Part shown: positions 52,499-58,884 of the stretch, in pieces | Layout: every line of letters starts with the position of its first letter | Position numbering within the stretch: position 1 is the first letter of the stretch | Origin: Flavobacteriaceae bacterium | Lineage (GTDB): Bacteria > Bacteroidota > Bacteroidia > Flavobacteriales > Flavobacteriaceae | Assembly (NCBI GenBank): GCA_021647835.1 | Contig: JAKITY010000003.1 | Span: forward strand, 1-58,884 | DNA length: 58,884 nt | Reading direction: 5' to 3' | Position numbers and translations under genes: made by a program | Notes under the pieces: generated by a model | Databases searched by the model: none | What the model was told of the DNA's origin: nothing | The model's input: the letters and a program-made list of their open reading frames with translations, nothing else

Positions 52499-52522
52499 AG
52501 TTGAATATAAAAAACACATTTT

Positions 52523-54607
52523 TTGAGCAGATATACAATTACAGCAGCCTTACCGTACACAAACGGTCCAGTTCACATAGGTCATTTGGCAGGAGTTTAC
52601 GTTCCATCCGATATTTATGCACGTTATTTACGTTTAACAGGCAACGATGTTGCTTTTGTTTGCGGTTCTGATGAACATGGAGTTCCGATTACAATGAGAG
52701 CTAAAAAAGAAGGAATTACACCGCAACAAATTGTTGATAAATACCATGCGATTATTAAAAATTCTTTTTCTGAATTCGGAATTACATTTGATAATTATTC
52801 ACGCACATCTGCAAAGATTCACCACGATACAGCATCAGAGTTTTTTAAAGATTTATATGCAAATGGTAAATTTATAGAAGAAGTTACAGAACAATTGTAT
52901 GACGAAGAGGCAAATCAATTTCTTGCAGATAGATTTGTTGTCGGTACTTGTCCAAAATGTGGAAATGAAGAAAGTTATGGTGATCAATGTGAAAAGTGTG
53001 GAACGAGCCATAATGCGACAGATTTAATCAATCCGAAATCGGCAATTACAGGAAATGTACCAACAACCAAAGAAACAAAACATTGGTTTTTACCTTTAGA
53101 TGAATATGAATCTTGGTTAAGAGAATGGATTGTAGAAGGTCATAAAAATGACTGGAAAGCCAATGTTTTAGGGCAGGTAAAGTCTTGGTTAGATGATGGT
53201 TTACGACCAAGAGCAGTAACTCGTGATTTAGATTGGGGAATTCCCGTACCTGTTGAAGGTGCTGACGGAAAAGTATTGTATGTTTGGTTTGATGCACCAA
53301 TTGGTTACATTTCTGCAACCAAAGAATGGGCAGAACGAGAAGGAAAAGATTGGAAACAATATTGGAAAGATGAAGACACAAAACTGATTCATTTTATAGG
53401 GAAAGACAACATCGTTTTTCACTGTATAATTTTTCCTGCGATGTTAAAAGCCGAAGGAAGTTATATTTTGCCAGAAAATGTTCCTGCAAATGAATTTTTA
53501 AATCTTGAAGATAATAAAATTTCAACTTCTAAAAATTGGGCAGTTTGGTTGCACGAATATTTAGAAGATTTTCCAGAAAAACAAGACGTATTGCGTTATG
53601 CCTTGACAGCAAATGCACCAGAAACAAAAGATAATAATTTCACTTGGAAAGATTTTCAAACAAGAAATAACAGCGAATTGGTTGGCATTTTTGGTAACTT
53701 CATCAATCGTGTAGTTGTTTTGACTAATAAATATTATAACGGACAAGTACCGACTCCAAATAGTTTTTCAGATGTTGATGAACAAACATTAGAAAAAATG
53801 CGAGAATTTCCACAGATAATTTCTAACTCTATTGAAAGGTATCGCTTTAGAGAAGCAATGAATAATTTAATGAATTTGGCGCGACTTGGAAATAAATATT
53901 TAGCAGATGAAGAGCCTTGGAAAGTTATAAAATTTGATGAAGAGCGAGTGCAAACAGTAATGTTTATAGCGTTACAAATTGCATCTGCTTTGGCAACATT
54001 GTCAGAGCCATTTTTACCTTTTACTTCTGATAAATTAAAAGGAATTCTGAATGTCACTTCGAGCCTTTCGACTGCGCTCAAGACAGGCTCTGTCGAGAAT
54101 TCGTGGAATGGCGTTTCAGAAAAAGAAGTATTACTTCCAGCAAATCATCGAATTCAAGAAGGAAAAGCAGAATTACTTTTTGCTAAAATTGAAGATAAAG
54201 AGATTCAGATACAGTTAGACAAATTAGAAGCAACAAAGCAAGCGAATGAACAAGCAAACAAAGTTGTAGAGCCTCAAAAAGAGACTGTCGAGTTTGATTA
54301 TTTTACAAAGTTAGATATTAGAATAGGAACAATTTTAGAGGCTGTTAAAGTACCAAAAACTAAGAAGTTGTTACAATTAAAAGTAGATGTTGGGCTTGAT
54401 ATACGCACAATTGTTTCTGGAATTGCAGAAAGTTTTAAACTAGAAGAAATTATTGGTCAACGCGTATGTGTTTTGGTAAATCTTGCTCCGAGAACACTAA
54501 GAGGAGTTGAGAGTCAAGGAATGATTTTAATGGCGGATACCAAAGACGGAAAACTAGCCTTTATAGAACCTGAACGTGATGTTGAGAATGGCGAGAGTGT
54601 GAGTTAG
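52523..54607 (+). CDS. metG: methionyl-tRNA synthetase
   Basis: The 694-residue enzyme charges tRNA-Met. It has the HIGH motif (HIGH at residues 18-21), a zinc knuckle CPKC...CEKC (near residues 145-161), KISTS in place of KMSKS (NKISTSKNW), the anticodon-binding helical domain and a C-terminal EMAP/Trbp tRNA-binding domain (about 590-694, [20 protein letters not shown]). The start is TTG at 52523. Codons for residues about 510-527 ([15 protein letters not shown] region) come from a REP-like repeat inserted in frame at 54052-54101. Confidence 0.96.
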   Translation: MSRYTITAALPYTNGPVHIGHLAGVYVPSDIYARYLRLTGNDVAFVCGSDEHGVPITMRAKKEGITPQQIVDKYHAIIKNSFSEFGITFDNYSRTSAKIHHDTASEFFKDLYANGKFIEEVTEQLYDEEANQFLADRFVVGTCPKCGNEESYGDQCEKCGTSHNATDLINPKSAITGNVPTTKETKHWFLPLDEYESWLREWIVEGHKNDWKANVLGQVKSWLDDGLRPRAVTRDLDWGIPVPVEGADGKVLYVWFDAPIGYISATKEWAEREGKDWKQYWKDEDTKLIHFIGKDNIVFHCIIFPAMLKAEGSYILPENVPANEFLNLEDNKISTSKNWAVWLHEYLEDFPEKQDVLRYALTANAPETKDNNFTWKDFQTRNNSELVGIFGNFINRVVVLTNKYYNGQVPTPNSFSDVDEQTLEKMREFPQIISNSIERYRFREAMNNLMNLARLGNKYLADEEPWKVIKFDEERVQTVMFIALQIASALATLSEPFLPFTSDKLKGILNVTSSLSTALKTGSVENSWNGVSEKEVLLPANHRIQEGKAELLFAKIEDKEIQIQLDKLEATKQANEQANKVVEPQKETVEFDYFTKLDIRIGTILEAVKVPKTKKLLQLKVDVGLDIRTIVSGIAESFKLEEIIGQRVCVLVNLAPRTLRGVESQGMILMADTKDGKLAFIEPERDVENGESVS
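54052..54101. repeat. REP-like element inserted in frame inside metG
   Basis: tgtcacttcgagcctttcga, then ctgcgctcaagacaggctct, then gtcgagaa matches the REP-like repeats often seen between genes of Flavobacteria and, in core, those at 5990 and 52446. It lies wholly inside the metG coding sequence. Confidence 0.75.
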
Positions 54608-54678
54608 AAGTTTGCCATTATCAAATCATTAGGCTACAATTAGATTAAAAAGTATATTTATACTTTTAAAATCTAGAC

Positions 54679-56487
54679 ATGAACGAATACGTAGCAATAG
54701 ACACATTAAAATTCTTACTATATAATGTGCATCAAGTAGAAGAATTACTAACCAAAGAGCGTTTTGCAGATTATGATAAAACTTCTTTAGACATATTTAT
54801 TGACTCAGTTAAAACTTTTTCTGACACCAATTTATTTCCATTTATCAAAGAAATGGATGAAAAACCATCGTATTTTAAAGATGGTAAAATAAACATACAT
54901 CCACAATTTGAAAACATCATTAAAAACGGAGGAGATTTAGGAGTTGTAGGCGCTACTTTTGATTATGATGATGGCGGAATGCAATTACCTTCAATGTTTT
55001 TTCACGCTGCATATTATATTATGGAAGCGGCAAATAACCACGTTCCAGGATATTTTGGCTTAACAGCAGGTTCTGCTAATTTGATTCTTTCCTTTGGAAG
55101 TAAAAAATTAAAAGACACCTATGTTCCAAAAATGCTCGATTTAACTTGGGGAGGAACTATGTGTTTGACCGAGCCACAAGCAGGAAGTTCACTTTCTGAT
55201 GTTGCAACAACAGCAACACCAACAGATAAAGATTATCATTTAATCAAAGGACAAAAAATATTTATTTCTTCAGGCGATCATCAATTTTCAAGCAACTTTG
55301 TACATCTTGTTTTAGCAAGAATTGATGGCGCACCAAAAGGAATAAAAGGAGTTTCGTTGTTTGTAGTGCCAAAAAATCGTCTAACAGAGAATAATCAGTT
55401 TGAGTATAATGATGCTGCTATTGTTGGCGAATTTGAAAAAATGGGACAAAAAGGATATTGCACAACGCATATTGTTTTTGGTGATAATGCTGATTGTAAA
55501 GGTTGGCTTGTCGGCGAGCCAAATAAAGGTTTATCTTATATGTTTCAAATGATGAATGAAGCACGAATTGCTACAGGAAGAATGGGTGCGGCGATTGCTT
55601 CAGCAGCATATTATTCATCTTTAAAATATGCAAATGAGCGTCCGCAAGGAAGAAAATTAAATAATTCTGGTCAAAAAAACACAGACGAAGAGCAAACATT
55701 AATTATCAATCATCCTGATATAAAAAGGATGTTATTGACTCAAAAAGCAATTGTTGAAGGTTCTTTGAGTTTGGTTTTACAAACGTCAAATTATTTTGAT
55801 AAAGAAATTACAAGCACATCAGAAGAAGAGAAAGAAAAACACCATTTATTATTAGAATTACTAACGCCAATTGCGAAGACATATCCTGCAGAAAAAGGAA
55901 TAGAATCAACAAGTAATGCCGTTCAAATTTTAGGCGGATATGGGTTTTGTTTTGATTTTATGCCACAACAATATTATCGAGATATTAGAATTATTGCCTT
56001 ATACGAAGGAACAACAGGAATACAATCGTTAGATTTATTAGGACGAAAAATCATTGCAAAAAACGGAAAAGCAGTAGAATTATTGGCTATTGAAATTCAA
56101 AAAACAATAAAAAAGGCTTCTAATTTTGAAGAGTTGAAGCAGTACGCAAACACATTATTAGAAAATCTTGGGTTGGTGCAAAAAGTAATTGGCGCATTGA
56201 TGCCTCATGCACTAAAAGGAAATTACGAACGCTTTCTTGCTGATGCAACAGTATTTATGGATTTTTTCGGAACAATTGTTATTGGATGGCAATGGTTGAA
56301 AATGGCAACTGTAGCAAAGCAAACATTAGAAAATAAAAGCGGAAATCAATTGGATATATTTTATGAAAGTAAAATTCATACGATGAAGTTTTTCTATACT
56401 TATGAAATGACACGAACAAGAGGATTAGCCAAAACAATAATGAATACTGAAGAACTAACAATTTCGGTTTCTAAAGAGATATTTTAA
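54679..56487 (+). CDS. acyl-CoA dehydrogenase family protein
   Basis: The 602-residue flavoenzyme oxidises acyl-CoA to enoyl-CoA. It contains the FAD-binding CLTEPQAGSSLSDVATTATP block (near residues 165-184), catalytic-base region ILGGYGFCFDF and ACAD C-terminal DIRIIALYEGTTGIQSLDLL. Length fits the longer ACAD class with an extra C-terminal four-helix domain. Together with the two dehydrogenases downstream it forms a fatty-acid degradation cluster. Confidence 0.92.
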   Translation: MNEYVAIDTLKFLLYNVHQVEELLTKERFADYDKTSLDIFIDSVKTFSDTNLFPFIKEMDEKPSYFKDGKINIHPQFENIIKNGGDLGVVGATFDYDDGGMQLPSMFFHAAYYIMEAANNHVPGYFGLTAGSANLILSFGSKKLKDTYVPKMLDLTWGGTMCLTEPQAGSSLSDVATTATPTDKDYHLIKGQKIFISSGDHQFSSNFVHLVLARIDGAPKGIKGVSLFVVPKNRLTENNQFEYNDAAIVGEFEKMGQKGYCTTHIVFGDNADCKGWLVGEPNKGLSYMFQMMNEARIATGRMGAAIASAAYYSSLKYANERPQGRKLNNSGQKNTDEEQTLIINHPDIKRMLLTQKAIVEGSLSLVLQTSNYFDKEITSTSEEEKEKHHLLLELLTPIAKTYPAEKGIESTSNAVQILGGYGFCFDFMPQQYYRDIRIIALYEGTTGIQSLDLLGRKIIAKNGKAVELLAIEIQKTIKKASNFEELKQYANTLLENLGLVQKVIGALMPHALKGNYERFLADATVFMDFFGTIVIGWQWLKMATVAKQTLENKSGNQLDIFYESKIHTMKFFYTYEMTRTRGLAKTIMNTEELTISVSKEIF

Positions 56488-56493
56488 TGTTTT

Positions 56494-56514
56494 CAAGGGG
56501 GTTTAAACCCCTTG
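56494..56514. repeat. short hairpin caaggggg/ccccttg
   Basis: A near-perfect inverted repeat with a TTTAAA centre follows the acyl-CoA dehydrogenase stop by 6 nt. There is no T-run after it, so it is not a standard terminator. Confidence 0.4.
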
Positions 56515-56561
56515 TGTCAATAATAAAGATTATATCGAGAATACTTATTTAAAAAACAAAC

Positions 56562-57458
56562 ATGACTATAAAAAACGTAACAATTGCAGGAGCAGGAACA
56601 TTAGGCTCACAAATTGCTTGGCAAACGGCTTTTAAAGGATTTAACGTAACGGTTTATGACGCTTTTGAAAAAGGGTTGAAACGAGGAAAACAACTCCATC
56701 AACAATATGCATCCATATTTCTTAAAACTCGCAGCGTTTCTCAACAAGAAATAGATGGAACTTTCGCTCGATTGAGTTATACAACCAATTTAAAGGAAGC
56801 CGTAAAAGATGCAGATTTAATAAGCGAATCAATTCCTGAAAATTTGGAGATAAAAAAAGCATTTTATATTGAATTGTCAAAAGTAGCACCAGAAAAAACA
56901 ATCTTTACAACCAATTCTTCCACCTTATTACCAAGTCAATATTCAGAAGAAATTGGTCGTCCAGAAAAATTTTTGGCATTGCATTTTGCAAATTGGATTT
57001 GGGATGCAAATATTGGCGAAGTGATGGGACATCCGAAGACAAAACCTGAAAATTTTAATAGAGTCGTAGAGTTTTCAAAAGAAATAGGAATGGTTCCGAT
57101 ACCGATTCACAAAGAGCAACACAGTTACGTGATAAATTCTCTTTTAGGACCTTTATTATCAGCAGCAGGAAACTTATTAGTCAATGAAGTTGCAGATTTT
57201 GAAACGATTGATAAAACGTGGATGATTACATCAGGAACTAAAATGGGACCTTGTGCAATTATGGATATGGTTGGATTAGAAACCATTTATAATATCGAAA
57301 AATTGTGGAGCGACAGAACAGGAGAAGAAGATAGAAAAGCACGTGTAGATTATTACAAAAAATATTTTATAGACACCAATAAATTGGGGATGAAAACAGG
57401 AGAAGGGTTTTATAAATACCCGAAACCTGCGTATAGAAATCCAGATTTTTTATCATAA
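56562..57458 (+). CDS. 3-hydroxyacyl-CoA dehydrogenase (3-hydroxybutyryl-CoA dehydrogenase-like)
   Basis: The 298-residue enzyme oxidises 3-hydroxyacyl-CoA with NAD. It has the Rossmann motif IAGAGTLGSQIAW (residues 8-20), the NSSTLLPSQ segment, the catalytic His in ALHFANWIWD and a C-terminal dimerisation domain (residues 190-298). It lies between the acyl-CoA dehydrogenase and an SDR gene, fitting a beta-oxidation unit with the hydratase encoded elsewhere (for example 26728). Confidence 0.9.
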   Translation: MTIKNVTIAGAGTLGSQIAWQTAFKGFNVTVYDAFEKGLKRGKQLHQQYASIFLKTRSVSQQEIDGTFARLSYTTNLKEAVKDADLISESIPENLEIKKAFYIELSKVAPEKTIFTTNSSTLLPSQYSEEIGRPEKFLALHFANWIWDANIGEVMGHPKTKPENFNRVVEFSKEIGMVPIPIHKEQHSYVINSLLGPLLSAAGNLLVNEVADFETIDKTWMITSGTKMGPCAIMDMVGLETIYNIEKLWSDRTGEEDRKARVDYYKKYFIDTNKLGMKTGEGFYKYPKPAYRNPDFLS

Positions 57459-57473
57459 AAACAAATTGATCAG

Positions 57474-58250
57474 ATGAGTACAATAAAAGACAGATTTAAT
57501 TTAGATGGCAAAGTAGCCATCGTTACAGGTTCTTCAAAAGGAATAGGAAAAGCTATTGCCAAAGCATTTGCAGAGTGCGGAGCAACTGTAGTTATAAGCA
57601 GTAGAAAGCAAGACGCTTGTGAAGAGGTTGTTGCCGAATTTAAAGAATTAGGCTTAAAAGCAGTTGCTATTTCTTGTCATGTTGGTGATGTAGAAAGCAG
57701 AGCAGCATTGACAGAAAAAACGATTGCTCAATGTGGCGGAATAGATATTTTGGTGAATAACGCAGCAACAAATCCTGTGTATGGACCAATTGAAGATGCG
57801 CCTTTAGATGCGTTTGATAAAATTATGAATATCAATGTAAAAGCGCCTTGGGATTTGGCAAATAAATGTTTAGACAGCATCAAATCGAGAGGAGGCGGAA
57901 GTATTATCAACATCAGTTCTATTGAAGGAGAAATTCCAGGTTTTGGACTTGGATTGTACTCTACCAGTAAAGCAGCAATTTCTATGTTGACTAAAAACCA
58001 AGCAAAAGAATGGGGAAGACATAACATTCGTGTGAATGCTATTTGTCCTGGATTGATACAAACTAAGTTTTCTGCTGCACTATGGACAGATGATAAAGTG
58101 ATGGGACACATCAATAAAAAATTACCATTGAGCAGAATGGGACAAGCAGATGAAATAGCAAGTGTTGCGCTTTTATTGGCTTCTGATGCAGGAAGTTATA
58201 TTACAGGAAGTTTGCAAGTTGCTGATGGTGGTTATTTGATATCAGGATAA
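57474..58250 (+). CDS. short-chain dehydrogenase/reductase (FabG-like)
   Basis: The 258-residue SDR has the classical motifs TGSSKGIGKAIAKAF (18-32), NNAATNP, the catalytic ISSIEGE Ser and YSTSKAAIS (YxxxK), and the C-terminal VADGGYLISG. It starts 15 nt after the 3-hydroxyacyl-CoA dehydrogenase gene and should take part in the same acyl-CoA route; the precise substrate is not clear. Confidence 0.92.
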   Translation: MSTIKDRFNLDGKVAIVTGSSKGIGKAIAKAFAECGATVVISSRKQDACEEVVAEFKELGLKAVAISCHVGDVESRAALTEKTIAQCGGIDILVNNAATNPVYGPIEDAPLDAFDKIMNINVKAPWDLANKCLDSIKSRGGGSIINISSIEGEIPGFGLGLYSTSKAAISMLTKNQAKEWGRHNIRVNAICPGLIQTKFSAALWTDDKVMGHINKKLPLSRMGQADEIASVALLLASDAGSYITGSLQVADGGYLISG

Positions 58251-58324
58251 AAAGAGTTGTATATAATTAAAAAAAATGACATTACTACCAATACAATTTT
58301 GGACAAAGTTTAAAAAGGAAGAAT

Positions 58325-58714
58325 TTGGGGAACTTAATCCTTCCGAATCAAGACCTTATTGAAAATTACTTAAATGAGCAAGGTTTTAATTACATCAAAC
58401 GAAAAGATAATAAAATCGTTTTTCATAAATATAATTTTTGGACTTTGTTCGATGTAAAATCTTTTTTGGTTAGCGGAATTGTTAAAACAAAAATAAAAAA
58501 TGGAAATTTGATTGTGATAAATGGGAATTGGATGATTTTTCTATTAGCAATACCATTTTTAGTATTGATTTTAACTGCAAAATCAAAATTTTCAACACTT
58601 GAGAAAAGTGATGTAGATATGATTTGGGGAGTTTTCGCTTTCATTTTTGGAGGAAATCTTATATTCCGAGTAATAGCACATATAAGTTTTAGCGAAACAA
58701 TAAAAGATTTTTGA
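58325..58714 (+). CDS. small hypothetical membrane protein
   Basis: I do not recognise this 129-residue protein. It has a polar N-terminal half and two hydrophobic segments (about residues 70-85 and 98-113). The start is uncertain: TTG at 58325 gives the listed length, but an ATG at 58276 opens a different 28-codon frame that overlaps it, so a frameshift may have split an older gene. It lies between the beta-oxidation cluster and an IS element, an accessory setting. Confidence 0.5.
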   Translation: MGNLILPNQDLIENYLNEQGFNYIKRKDNKIVFHKYNFWTLFDVKSFLVSGIVKTKIKNGNLIVINGNWMIFLLAIPFLVLILTAKSKFSTLEKSDVDMIWGVFAFIFGGNLIFRVIAHISFSETIKDF

Positions 58715-58760
58715 GTTAGTCATTTAATTTCCGTATATTTAATCCTTAAAACACTAAGAT

Positions 58761-58884
58761 ATGGAACAGTTTGAAGGTCAAGATATACTAAACTTTATAA
58801 AAGAATTACCAAATGATACTGCTTGTAAAGCATATTTAGCCAAAATAAAGTGGCAAGATGGGTTTACCTGTATGAAATGTGGTC
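58761..58884 (+). mobile_element. IS1595-family transposase, 5' end
   Basis: The window ends 124 bases into this gene. The translation opens MEQFEGQDILNFIKELPND and continues with YLAKIKWQDGFTCMKCG, typical of the N-terminal zinc-ribbon region of IS1595-type transposases (CxxC). The catalytic DDE/N-type domain lies outside. The terminal inverted repeat should lie between 58714 and 58761, but I could not confirm it without the right end. Confidence 0.75.

Noticed and set aside
56494-56514. Hairpin after the acyl-CoA dehydrogenase as a terminator
   Set aside because: The stem is GC-rich but no T-run follows, and the next gene of the pathway starts soon after.
58276-58362. A 28-codon ATG frame before the small membrane protein gene
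   Set aside because: It is too short and unlike any known protein; it is mentioned only as a possible sign of a frameshift.

Overview
The window is AT-rich DNA from a member of the Bacteroidota, almost certainly Flavobacteriaceae; genus and species cannot be fixed from sequence alone. The evidence is the complete Bat (aerotolerance) operon, SPOR and HU-like/DprA neighbours, DUF4292 lipoprotein, OmpA with thrombospondin type 3 repeats, several TlpA-like thioredoxins, few Shine-Dalgarno sites, and many Bacteroidota-type promoter boxes (TAnnTTTG, once with a matching upstream TTTG). No rRNA, CRISPR array, prophage or plasmid function was seen; there is one tRNA.

Layout. 1-190: start of an ABC-F ATPase running off the left edge. 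305-4283: nucleotidyltransferase, TPR protein, DUF4292 lipoprotein and an EnvC-like factor in one tight cluster (cell envelope). 4284-7256: thioesterase, HU-like/SPOR protein and divergent dprA. 7273-10436: an accessory-looking minus-strand operon (large lipoprotein, membrane protein, thioredoxin-like protein). 10608-14223: small XRE regulator and mfd. 14452-24506: TerB-like protein, PBP4-type carboxypeptidase, and an AddA/AddB-like recombination nuclease pair interleaved with two OmpA-type genes, one of them barrel-only. 24518-28037: hydrolase, MATE transporter, enoyl-CoA hydratase, queD, then an immunity-like gene remnant. 28302-30780: pth, rplY, prs and tRNA-Leu. 30866-34227: HupE/UreJ pseudogene, dCMP deaminase, S41 protease, lpxH. 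34324-42716: moxR-DUF58-batD-like-batA-batB-batC-batD-batE. 42713-45772: a C5 cytosine methyltransferase next to a DHH-phosphoesterase-like protein, then a FkbM methyltransferase; this is the most island-like segment. 45867-52337: mixed housekeeping and accessory genes, including a DUF2971 gene broken by a 20-bp tandem duplication. 52523-54607: metG. 54679-58250: a fatty-acid beta-oxidation cluster. 58761 to the end: start of an IS1595-type transposase.

Two themes stand out beyond ordinary genes. First, palindromic REP-like elements (cores resembling TTCGA..GAGTCGAG) lie between genes and also inside coding sequence (metG, mfd, and the 5' end of a bat-cluster gene), where they remain in frame. 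Second, there are several decayed genes (HupE/UreJ, DUF2971, an Imm32-like remnant, a barrel-only OmpA), which suggests ongoing gene loss. The best candidate for an undescribed system is the methyltransferase plus DHH-like pair at 42713-44958, which is laid out like a restriction-modification cassette but has an unusual potential effector. This is inference from synteny and motifs only.
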